From contig JASHWX010000021.1 in assembly GCA_030043815.1 (NCBI GenBank), positions 1 through 10,782 on the forward strand: DNA of 10,782 bases, written 5' to 3'. How positions within the stretch are numbered: the first letter of the stretch is position 1; each line of letters begins with the position of its first letter. The translations under genes were made by a program, and so were the position numbers. The notes beneath the pieces were generated by a model that ran no database searches, had not been told where the DNA came from, and saw only the letters and a program-made list of their open reading frames with translations. Of the stretch, positions 1 to 5,949 are shown piece by piece. The stretch is from Candidatus Rhabdochlamydia sp. (lineage in GTDB: Bacteria > Chlamydiota > Chlamydiia > Chlamydiales > Rhabdochlamydiaceae).

Positions 1-503
1 AGTCCAGAGTCCGTCTCGTCGAGAATAGCGAGCTTAGGCTCTAACACAGCCATCTGAAGAATTTCATTGCGCTTCTTCTCGCCTCCCGAAAACCCTTCAT
101 TGAGGTTGCGCTCCTTAAATTCGCTCTTCACATCGACAAGCGCCATCTTTTCATCCAATAGCTCTTGCGCCAGGTCTGACTTGAATTTGGCTTTATAGGC
201 GGCCTGTAAAAACTGGAGATTGGAAATTCCCGGAATTTCTACGGGATACTGAAAGCTCATGAATAAGCCGAGATGGGCGCGCTCTTCCGGATCAAGCTCT
301 ACAATGTTCTGCCCTTCGAATAAAATGACCCCTTGCACCACCTCATACGCGGGATCTCCCGCCAAGATTCTTGCAAGCGTCGATTTGCCCGCCCCATTGG
401 GCCCCATGATCGCATGGATTTCCCCTTTCCCCACCTTGAGGTTAAACCCCTTCAAGATCGGCTTTCCTTCGACGCTTGCGAACAAATCTCTAATTTCTAA
501 CAT
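1..503 (-). CDS. sufC: SufC, Fe-S assembly ATPase (partial, C-terminus cut by window edge)
   Basis: ABC-type ATPase of the SufBCD scaffold complex, which works in the cytosol to build iron-sulfur clusters; it drives conformational change of SufB-SufD. The visible N-terminal ~167 residues contain Walker A GPNGAGKST (about residues 34-42), the Q-loop region (FQYPVEIPG), the ABC signature FSGGEKKR (about 134-141) and Walker B running into LAILDETDSGL at the window edge. The MSFQYPVEIPG and LNEGFSGGEKKRNE stretches are typical of SufC and not of transport ATPases. Two in-frame ATGs exist, at 509 and 503. I prefer 503 because an AGGA lies 5 nt before it and it gives the usual SufC opening MLEIRDL; ATG 509 would instead overlap the sufB stop as ATGA. 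It directly follows sufB and is surely co-transcribed and translationally coupled. In known chlamydial genomes sufD and sufS follow. Identity is very secure. Confidence 0.96.
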   Translation of the reverse strand, partial: MLEIRDLFASVEGKPILKGFNLKVGKGEIHAIMGPNGAGKSTLARILAGDPAYEVVQGVILFEGQNIVELDPEERAHLGLFMSFQYPVEIPGISNLQFLQAAYKAKFKSDLAQELLDEKMALVDVKSEFKERNLNEGFSGGEKKRNEILQMAVLEPKLAILDETDSG

Positions 504-505
504 GT

Positions 506-1921
506 TCATCCTACTGAATTTTCCAGCTTGAGCTGGAGAAGTTTTTGCGCCTCTACGGCAAATTCCAACGGCAGCTCGCGGATCACATCTTTACAAAATC
601 CGCTCACGATCATATTGATCGCATCTTCTCTCGAAATCCCTCTTGCTTGAAGGTAAAATAGCTGCTCCTCATTCATCTTCGATGTGGACGCCTCATGCTC
701 CACCTGTCCGCTTTCGCCTGCAATTTCGATATAGGGAAAGGTGTTAGCAGAGCATTGGTTGCCGACGAGCATCGAGTCGCATTGCGTGTAATTGCGCGCG
801 CCGATCGCGCGCGGGGACATTTTGACAAGTCCGCGATAGGTATTGTGCGAACGGTCCGCGGAAATCCCTTTTGAAACAATCGTCGAGCGCGTCCCCTTCC
901 CCAGGTGGATCATCTTCGTCCCCGTATCCGCCTGCATCATTCCATTGGTGAGCGCCACCGAATAAAATTCTCCGACCGACTCATCGCCTTGCAAAATGCA
1001 GCTCGGATACTTCCACGTGATCGCTGCTCCCGCTTCGACCTGCGTCCAAGTGATCTTGGAACGATGCCCTTTGCAGCGCCCCCGCTTCGTCACGAAATTG
1101 TAAATCCCGCCAAGCCCCGTCTCAGGATTGCCCGAGTACCAATTTTGCACCGTGGCGTACTTGATCTCTGCGCGGTCATGCGCAATCAGTTCGACAACGG
1201 CAGCGTGCAACTGATTGTTGTCAAAAGCAGGCGCCGTGCAACCCTCCAGATAACTGACAAAAGAATCTTCTTCGGCGATGATCAGCGTCCGTTCGAATTG
1301 GCCGCTCTCTTTGTCATTGATCCGAAAATACGTCGAAAGCTCGATCGGGCTGCGCACACCCTTCGGCACATAGACAAACGACCCATCAGAAAACACAGCA
1401 GAGTTAAGCGCTGCGAAATAATTGTCCCCGATCGGCACGACGCTGCCTAAATACTCTTCAATCAGTTCAGGATATAAATGAACAGCCTCCGAAATCGGGC
1501 ACAACACAACACCCGCCTCTTTCAGCGTCTTCTGAAACGTCGTCCCTAGAGAAACTGAATCGAACACGACATCGACCGCCACATTGGCCAATCTTTTCTG
1601 CTCATCCAATGGAATCCCGAGCCGCTCAAACGTCTTGAGAATCTCCGGGTCCACCTCCGATAAACTGTTCAGCGATTGCTTTTTCTTCGGCGCGGAATAA
1701 TAACTAATATCTTGAAAATCGATCGGCGAGTAGCGCAGATTCGCCCAATCGGGCTCCTCCATTTGCTTCCATTTTTCAAAGGCTTTCAACCTAAACTCAA
1801 GCAAAAAAGGCGGCTCGTTCTTTTTTTCTGAAATGGCGTGTACGATCCCCTCGTCCAATCCCTTCCTAAGGGCATCAGTCTCAATGGGCGTGACAAACCC
1901 ATACTTGTATTCCGTCGCCAT
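506..1921 (-). CDS. sufB: SufB, Fe-S cluster scaffold subunit
   Basis: Core scaffold of the SufBC2D complex on which [Fe-S] clusters are built in the cytosol. The 471-residue product has the length and sequence landmarks of SufB: the central basic/aromatic stretch ending in PVHLYPELIEEYLG-like sequence, the VPKGVRSPIELSTYFRIN segment, YTQCDSMLVG, and the C-terminal YLQARGISREDAINMIVSGFC with the conserved Glu and Cys used for cluster assembly and subunit contact. The frame is open to an ATG at 1927, but the AAGGA at 1928-1932 touches that codon directly. The second ATG at 1921 lies 6 nt from it, so translation most likely starts at 1921 (MATEYKYGF). It is the first gene of the suf operon here; no regulator gene (IscR/SufR type) precedes it. 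Divergent from the EamA transporter gene. Confidence 0.97.
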   Translation of the reverse strand: MATEYKYGFVTPIETDALRKGLDEGIVHAISEKKNEPPFLLEFRLKAFEKWKQMEEPDWANLRYSPIDFQDISYYSAPKKKQSLNSLSEVDPEILKTFERLGIPLDEQKRLANVAVDVVFDSVSLGTTFQKTLKEAGVVLCPISEAVHLYPELIEEYLGSVVPIGDNYFAALNSAVFSDGSFVYVPKGVRSPIELSTYFRINDKESGQFERTLIIAEEDSFVSYLEGCTAPAFDNNQLHAAVVELIAHDRAEIKYATVQNWYSGNPETGLGGIYNFVTKRGRCKGHRSKITWTQVEAGAAITWKYPSCILQGDESVGEFYSVALTNGMMQADTGTKMIHLGKGTRSTIVSKGISADRSHNTYRGLVKMSPRAIGARNYTQCDSMLVGNQCSANTFPYIEIAGESGQVEHEASTSKMNEEQLFYLQARGISREDAINMIVSGFCKDVIRELPLEFAVEAQKLLQLKLENSVG

Positions 1922-1927
1922 GGACAT

Positions 1928-1932
1928 TCCTT
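1928..1932 (-). promoter_or_regulatory. Ribosome binding site that decides the sufB start
   Basis: AAGGA on the minus strand abuts ATG 1927 with no spacer and stands 6 nt from ATG 1921. The spacing argues for 1921 as the true start, shortening SufB by two residues. Confidence 0.6.
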
Positions 1933-1949
1933 AAAAAAAATTGACCCCC

Positions 1950-1958
1950 ATCATACCA
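1950..1958 (-). promoter_or_regulatory. Candidate sufB promoter, extended -10
   Basis: The minus strand reads TGGTATGAT: a five-of-six -10 hexamer TATGAT preceded by a TGn extension. Transcription would start near 1943, leaving a leader of about 20 nt before sufB. The hexamer 17 nt upstream (TGGCCA) is a poor -35, which fits an extended -10 promoter. Inferred by eye only. Confidence 0.4.
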
Positions 1959-1999
1959 TGTTTCTCAATCAATGGCCACAGATAAGAAAAATTTAATTC

Positions 2000-2029
2000 C
2001 AGACAAATAGTTTCCTTTTCTGCTAAGCT
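2000..2029 (+). promoter_or_regulatory. Candidate promoter of the EamA transporter gene
   Basis: CAGACA (2000-2005) lies 18 nt before TAAGCT (2024-2029), which has a TGC extension. The -35 matches the consensus at four positions and the -10 at three. A start near 2036 would give a ~23 nt leader. Weak; nothing better is seen in the spacer on this strand. Confidence 0.25.
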
Positions 2030-2044
2030 GGCATTAAAAATTTT

Positions 2045-2054
2045 CCTCCGGAGG
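2045..2054 (+). promoter_or_regulatory. Shine-Dalgarno embedded in a perfect palindrome
   Basis: CCTCCGGAGG is a 10-base perfect palindrome whose right half (GGAGG, 2050-2054) is the ribosome binding site of the EamA gene, 4 nt before its ATG at 2059. The left half is its own anti-Shine-Dalgarno sequence. A strict 10-base hairpin has no loop, so intramolecular pairing could only be partial. Confidence 0.6.
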
Positions 2055-2058
2055 TTTC

Positions 2059-2988
2059 ATGTCAGCAGATGTTAGATCGGATCGCGCACTACAAAATCGA
2101 GCAGTTCTCGGCGTCATACTCATGATCTTGGGCCTTGCCCTTTATCCTCTCGCCGATGCCTTTGTCAAACATCTCATGGGCACCTATACCGTTCAGCAGA
2201 CCACTTTCTTACGCGCTTTCACACGATTGATCCCTCTTTTTATCACAGTCTTTTTCCAAGGCGGCATCCGCAAAGTCCTCGGAACGCAGCATCCTCAGCG
2301 CCATATCTTCCGCCTCGCCGTCAACCTCGCCTATACTTACGCCTTCATGTATGCCTTCTCGATGGGATCGCTGACAGTCGTCTATACACTTAGCTATACT
2401 TCCCCCTTCTTCATGATCCTGCTCTCCGCATTCATGCTCAAAGAACACATCAGCCGCGAGCGGTGGTACGCTGTCGCGATCGGCATGATCGGCGTCGTCA
2501 TCGCTATGCGCCCCGGCTCCAATATGTTTGAAATGGCCGCCATCCTCGTCCTCATCGGCACATTCCTCGGCGCCCTCAACAAGATCCTCATGCGCCGCCT
2601 TGCCGCCACCGAACACAGCCTCGCAATCGCCATCTATCCGAACATCGTGATGATCATCGTGACATTTCCTTTCCTCATCAAAACTTGGCAGCCGATGCCC
2701 TGGTCGCATTGGGGCTTATTTGCCATCGTCGGCCTCCTTACCGCCGCCGGACAATACTGCATTGCCCAAGCGCTCCGCTTCACCCAAGCATCGATCCTCG
2801 CTCCCGTCGACTATTCCACTTTCTTCTGGGTCGTCGCCCTCGATCTTTTCTGGTGGCACAAATCGCCTGATGCCTACACCATCATCGGCGCCATCGTGAT
2901 CGTCAGCAGCAACCTCTACATTCTTTACCGCACCCGCCGTGAGGAAGCGGCCAAGAAGGCCGCCGCAGCAGCGGCTGCGAGCAGTTAA
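2059..2988 (+). CDS. EamA/DMT-family membrane transporter
   Basis: Inner-membrane carrier of the drug/metabolite transporter superfamily, 309 residues with about ten hydrophobic helices in two EamA repeats (roughly residues 17-145 and 155-290). The first repeat ends with the family-typical FMLKEHISRERW (about 124-135) followed by AIGMIGVVIAMRPG; the second has the GQYCIAQALRFTQASILAPVDY segment, also typical. The substrate cannot be read from sequence. Related DMT proteins in obligate intracellular bacteria include S-adenosylmethionine importers in Rickettsia and Chlamydia, which is one possibility but not shown here. The C-terminal tail is an Arg/Lys/Glu stretch followed by a poly-alanine run ending in SS. 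Monocistronic, strong GGAGG 4 nt before the start, divergent from sufB. Its last 273 bases are overlapped in antisense by the read-through frame of the downstream permease. No terminator is visible after the stop. Confidence 0.9.
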   Translation: MSADVRSDRALQNRAVLGVILMILGLALYPLADAFVKHLMGTYTVQQTTFLRAFTRLIPLFITVFFQGGIRKVLGTQHPQRHIFRLAVNLAYTYAFMYAFSMGSLTVVYTLSYTSPFFMILLSAFMLKEHISRERWYAVAIGMIGVVIAMRPGSNMFEMAAILVLIGTFLGALNKILMRRLAATEHSLAIAIYPNIVMIIVTFPFLIKTWQPMPWSHWGLFAIVGLLTAAGQYCIAQALRFTQASILAPVDYSTFFWVVALDLFWWHKSPDAYTIIGAIVIVSSNLYILYRTRREEAAKKAAAAAAASS

Positions 2989-4314
2989 GAAAAAAATTGG
3001 AGCGACTGCGATCAAAAAGCCGCTTCCAATCAGAACACCATATTGGAATTTCGATTGGATGAGCAACGCTTCCGGTGGGAAAAATCCAACGATGAGGGTG
3101 ATCAGACAACCGATGATTCCCAAAGAGCTCACCAGCCAAATCCCCTTCGTTCCAAAGGGGATTTTAAATGAGCTCGGCCTGTCTGTGTATTGATGATGCA
3201 GCTTAAGCGCTCCCACAAACATCAAGATATACATCAGCATGTATAGCCCTGTCGAAATGGCCGTCAGAAACCAGTAAACGGCATTGACGCTGGGAAATAA
3301 GAAAAAACAACCTGCAAATGCCGAAACCAACAGCGCTTGAATGATGAGAATGCGGGCAGGCACTTTAAATCGATTGCTTTTTGCCAGATAGGGCGGCAAG
3401 TAACCATCTTGTGATACCTGTAAAAGTCCTTTTGCTGGCGCGATCAACCAATTGATCATGTTGCCAATGCTTCCGATGATGATCAAAAGCGCCAAAAGAG
3501 GTGTGCACCCCAAATTTGAGAAGACCTGCAACACTCCTGAGACTAAATTGATATCGCCTTTTGGTAAAATCAGCGCAATTGTCAAGGAGCCAAAGAGCAT
3601 GGAAAAGAGAATAAAAGAACAAGCGACCAAAATCGCTTTCGGAAAATTCTTATTCGGGTTTTCAATGTCATTGACATGCACACTGGAGAGCTCCATGCCT
3701 AAAAACGAGGCCATGACAGAGACAAGAGAAATCCATGTCGCACTCGTCTCCAACGCAGGAAAAACTTCTCCAGCAGAAAAATGAATCTGAGACGGCTGGC
3801 CGCTAGCTACCCAATAAACTCCAAACCCAATGAGCAGCAGCAGCGGGAAGATCGTTCCAATCAGACCGCAGATGTTATTGATTTTTGCAGACATCTGAAT
3901 TCCCAAGCAGTTAATTCCCGTAAGCGTCCAAAAAAGAATGAGGATTACCGAAAGGATGTAGACAGGCGACGATGCAAGCGCAGGATTGATCAGATACGCC
4001 AAGCTTCCTGCAATAAATGAGAGGATGGCCGGGTACCAGATCATCGTGTTGATCCATTGCAGCCATACGGCGCATACGCCCATTTTCTCCCCTAGCGCCC
4101 GCTTCATCCAATAATAAATCCCTCCTTCTTTGGGAAAGGCAGAAGCAAGTTCTGCTGCCACAAGTGCCGTAGGAATTAAAAAAAAGACAGCCCCAAGCAC
4201 GAAAAAAAAGATCGATGAGCTGCCAAACAAAGCAGACGATGGCAGATTGCGAATATTGTCGATTGATCCAATGATCAAAAGAATGAGCGATGCAAATGAA
4301 ATTTTTCTATTCAT
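2716..4314 (-). CDS. APC-family amino acid permease/antiporter, GadC/XasA-like, with read-through tail
   Basis: Inner-membrane amino acid transporter of the APC superfamily, closest in style to the glutamate/GABA-antiporter group and to chlamydial XasA-type proteins. Residues 1-442 form the transporter, with about twelve hydrophobic segments. Landmarks are GSIDNIRNLP near the N-terminus, the AAELASAFPKEGGIYYW motif (about 53-69), and the IPFGTKG motif before the last helices. The substrate is unknown. The ATG at 4314 overlaps the dapF stop as ATGA, so it is translated by coupling. Oddity: after APIFF (residue 442) the frame does not stop but runs 90 residues antisense through the EamA gene. 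That tail is hydrophilic and Asp/Gly/Glu-rich with no membrane segment, as expected of a chance antisense frame. Removing one base from the T7 run (2990-2996) would end the protein at a TAA inside TTAA 2985-2988. The natural protein is therefore probably about 442 residues. Confidence 0.85.
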   Translation of the reverse strand: MNRKISFASLILLIIGSIDNIRNLPSSALFGSSSIFFFVLGAVFFLIPTALVAAELASAFPKEGGIYYWMKRALGEKMGVCAVWLQWINTMIWYPAILSFIAGSLAYLINPALASSPVYILSVILILFWTLTGINCLGIQMSAKINNICGLIGTIFPLLLLIGFGVYWVASGQPSQIHFSAGEVFPALETSATWISLVSVMASFLGMELSSVHVNDIENPNKNFPKAILVACSFILFSMLFGSLTIALILPKGDINLVSGVLQVFSNLGCTPLLALLIIIGSIGNMINWLIAPAKGLLQVSQDGYLPPYLAKSNRFKVPARILIIQALLVSAFAGCFFLFPSVNAVYWFLTAISTGLYMLMYILMFVGALKLHHQYTDRPSSFKIPFGTKGIWLVSSLGIIGCLITLIVGFFPPEALLIQSKFQYGVLIGSGFLIAVAPIFFLTARSRCCGGLLGRFLTAGAVKNVEVAADDHDGADDGVGIRRFVPPEKIEGDDPEESGIVDGSEDRCLGEAERLGNAVLSGGGKEADDGK

Positions 4315-4988
4315 ATGGCGGGTCCAATGAGTTCGATGTGTTTATCTTGAATACGGACAAGAAGAAGGCCGCCGGGTGTTTTCACAAACACGCTGCCCTC
4401 TCCTTTCAAATAAATAGAGGCGCACACGCAAGATCCCGTACCGCAGGATTTTGTCAATCGCTGCACGCCTCTTTCATACGTTTTGACGGCGATCAACTTT
4501 GGGTGCAAAACTTCCCAAGCATTCACGTTGATCGAGCGCTTTTGATTGATCGCTCTTCCTAAATCCAACAGCTCCCGATCGGAAAGCTTTTTTTCTAGTG
4601 CTAGATGAGGCTCTAAAATCTCCCAATGATCTTCCGAAAATTGCACATGAGGCAGATGAACAGCATAAATCCCGTTTCCATAGGAAAAGAGGGGAAATGT
4701 TCCCCTCCCTGTGACAAGGTAAAATTCTTTGAACTCGGGATAATGGGAGAAAAGGTACGCAGCCGCGCTCCTTGCTCCATTTCCACAGAATTCGCCGAAC
4801 CTACCATCCACTCCGAGCACATGCATCTTTAAATAAAGAGCGGCGGGAGTCTTTTTCTCTAATGTGAGAATCAGCGCATCGTCTCGATTTTCTTTCAGAA
4901 GAGCAACATGGGCGCTCTTCCAATTCGGCTCGCGATCAATGCAATCGAACAGCACAAACGTGTTTTTACAAGCTTCTGAGAGGATCAT
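4311..4988 (-). CDS. dapF: Diaminopimelate epimerase, short form
   Basis: Converts LL- to meso-diaminopimelate in the cytosol, the last epimerisation before lysine and peptidoglycan precursor synthesis. Both catalytic cysteine motifs of the cofactor-independent racemase family are present: FCGNGARS (Cys68) and the SCGTGSC motif (Cys182). The N-terminal KNTFVLFD corresponds to the family GNDFVVID, and YERGVQRL stands in the usual place before the second cysteine. At 225 residues it is clearly shorter than the usual ~270. The cysteines are 114 residues apart against about 144 in the Haemophilus enzyme, so the loss is between the domains. The usual NPH triad is replaced by VLHPK. I chose ATG 4988, which overlaps the upstream stop as ATGA; the frame also allows a TTG at 5018. 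Chlamydial DapF is reported to double as a glutamate racemase; whether this one does is unknown. Middle gene of a three-gene coupled operon. Confidence 0.9.
   Translation of the reverse strand: MILSEACKNTFVLFDCIDREPNWKSAHVALLKENRDDALILTLEKKTPAALYLKMHVLGVDGRFGEFCGNGARSAAAYLFSHYPEFKEFYLVTGRGTFPLFSYGNGIYAVHLPHVQFSEDHWEILEPHLALEKKLSDRELLDLGRAINQKRSINVNAWEVLHPKLIAVKTYERGVQRLTKSCGTGSCVCASIYLKGEGSVFVKTPGGLLLVRIQDKHIELIGPAI
4689..4707 (-). repeat. Perfect 8-bp inverted repeat inside dapF
   Basis: GAGGGGAA and TTCCCCTC flank a 3-nt spacer. On the coding strand the hairpin is followed by TTTTCC, so it superficially resembles a weak intrinsic terminator within dapF. The bases encode GRGTFPLF, so it may be coincidental. 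Confidence 0.5.
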
Positions 4989-5488
4989 ATCTTCCCCATC
5001 TTGTAAGTCACATCCCAAAGAGTGAACCCTGAAACTTTAGTCCCCTCGACTGAGAAGCAATTTTGAAAACACTTAGCGATCGCACTATTCAAAGCGTAAA
5101 GCTCCTGATAGCTCTTGGGAAAAAACACCACGCTGTGTGCATGCGGCTCAAACGGCTGATTTGAATGGACTGCAGCGATATACTTCTGAGGGCTAAAACC
5201 CAAAGCTGTATGCCCCAGCTTAAAGCCGTTGATAAAGAATTCCGCGCATTGACAGAACGCCTTTTTGCCCACATGATCTGTCTGCAAAAAGAGGGCCTCC
5301 TGCTCTGTGAAGATCTTCGACTTTAAAAGGTCGGCTTTCAGCGACCCTTCAAAGAAAATGTAATCGAGAGGATGCTCCGAAAAGACCTTTTTGATCTTAT
5401 TCGGCGAATGCGAATGAGGATAAGGCTCTTTTGTCTTGAAAAATTCTAGAGTCGCGCATTCAGCTTTGCCGAATCGACTCCGCGTCCC
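4985..5488 (-). CDS. Unknown protein, C-terminal part of a frameshifted gene
   Basis: This frame ends in VTYKMGKI with its TGA overlapping the dapF ATG. It is open from 5515 but has no ATG anywhere; the first usable start is a TTG at 5287. The sequence upstream of that TTG still looks coding (for example LEFFKTKEPYPHSHSPNK and DYIFFEGSLKADLLK), so a start at 5287 would cut a real domain. I read it as the C-terminal ~165 residues of the protein whose N-terminus is at 5460-5795. The frames join by skipping one base, most simply in the GGGG run at 5486-5489, giving an unbroken product of about 269 residues. It is rich in His, Phe and Lys, contains EPHAHSVVFFPKSY, and has no membrane segment or signal peptide. 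I do not recognise the family. Function unknown; coupling to dapF suggests it is a conserved operon member. Confidence 0.6.
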   Translation of the reverse strand, partial: GTRSRFGKAECATLEFFKTKEPYPHSHSPNKIKKVFSEHPLDYIFFEGSLKADLLKSKIFTEQEALFLQTDHVGKKAFCQCAEFFINGFKLGHTALGFSPQKYIAAVHSNQPFEPHAHSVVFFPKSYQELYALNSAIAKCFQNCFSVEGTKVSGFTLWDVTYKMGKI

Positions 5489-5795
5489 CGTAGTTTCCGT
5501 CTTGATCTTTGAGATCTAAAACAAAAAGTGTCTGTTTGGAGCCCTCATGAGGGGGCAATGGGAGTTTGACCACTTTTTTAATTTCTTGTAAATCGTGATG
5601 CTCAAAAAAGCTCAAAGCATGGGCGCCGACTTTTCCATTTTGTGAATAAAGATCGACAATCGTTCCTTTTACAGGCGGTTTTCCAACGACAAAAGGAATC
5701 TCTTTTTGAGTTCCTAAAGCAAGGAATTTTATGGTTAAGGTGTAACCCTTATCAGATGGAACCAAATGAAATAAAACATCGTTTTTAACGGACAT
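5460..5795 (-). CDS. Unknown protein, N-terminal part of a frameshifted gene
   Basis: Opens with MSVKNDVLFHLVPSDKGYTL behind a good AGGAG (5803-5807, 7 nt spacing), so the start is firm. The 111-residue frame stops at 5460 with YGDAESIRQS. Soluble, beta-rich looking, no signal peptide or membrane segment. The stop is not followed by a new gene start in a plausible place: the ATG at 5459 opens a frame of only 20 codons, while the good coding frame downstream lies at +1 and lacks an ATG. This suggests that the gene originally continued to 4985 and that one base was gained in the GGGG run at 5486-5489. The corrected junction would read NYGTRSRFGKAECATLEFF. I do not recognise the family. It may be a real inactivating mutation, a sequencing error, or a recoding site; the sequence alone cannot decide. 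Confidence 0.65.
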   Translation of the reverse strand: MSVKNDVLFHLVPSDKGYTLTIKFLALGTQKEIPFVVGKPPVKGTIVDLYSQNGKVGAHALSFFEHHDLQEIKKVVKLPLPPHEGSKQTLFVLDLKDQDGNYGDAESIRQS

Positions 5796-5851
5796 AAAAA
5801 ATCTCCTAAAATAATAATTTAAAAATAAAAAAATATAAAAAGATTATTTAA

Positions 5852-5865
5852 CGGGGGAGACCCCG
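5852..5865 (-). terminator. Small GC-rich hairpin with T-rich downstream tract
   Basis: CGGGG and CCCCG pair around a 4-nt loop. On the minus strand the stem is followed by TTAAATAATCTTTTT and then long T-rich runs. It could terminate transcripts from the ATPase gene that ends at 5950. It also lies inside the leader of the next operon, so it could attenuate that operon. The stem is only 5 bp and the T tract is interrupted, so it is a weak terminator at best. Confidence 0.35.
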
Positions 5866-5917
5866 AGAGGACCGGAAAAAAACGAAGATTTGAAAATTCT
5901 TTGCTTTCATGTCATTC

Positions 5918-5947
5918 ATTATAGCTGATAATGCTATTTATACACAA
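5918..5947 (-). promoter_or_regulatory. Near-consensus promoter of the unknown-dapF-permease operon
   Basis: On the minus strand TTGTGT (5942-5947) lies 18 nt from a perfect TATAAT (5918-5923). The start would be near 5911, giving a leader of about 115 nt that contains the hairpin at 5852-5865 and a very A/T-rich stretch before the AGGAG. The -35 sits directly after the stop of the ATPase gene, so the operon has its own promoter. Confidence 0.55.
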
Positions 5948-5949
5948 AT

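Noticed and set aside
905..1450. 181-aa plus-strand frame opposite sufB
   Set aside because: It is the antisense shadow of a strongly conserved gene, with Arg/Ile-rich composition and no start signal or known motif.
2209..2709. 166-aa minus-strand frame opposite the EamA transporter
   Set aside because: Its Asp/Glu/His-rich composition is what the antisense of a GC-rich membrane-protein gene gives; there is no ribosome binding site.
3138..3164. 10-bp perfect inverted repeat AAATCCCCTT / AAGGGGATTT with a 7-nt loop, terminator-like
   Set aside because: It encodes FKIPFGTKGI, a conserved APC-permease motif, and no T run follows on the coding strand, so it is best explained by the protein sequence.
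4989..5018. TTG start giving a ten-residue longer DapF
   Set aside because: ATG 4988 forms an ATGA overlap with the upstream stop and begins just before the conserved N-terminal motif, so the longer form is less likely.
5921..5937. ATAGC / GCTAT inverted repeat between the promoter elements
   Set aside because: Only 5 bp in AT-rich sequence overlapping the promoter; too weak to call an operator.
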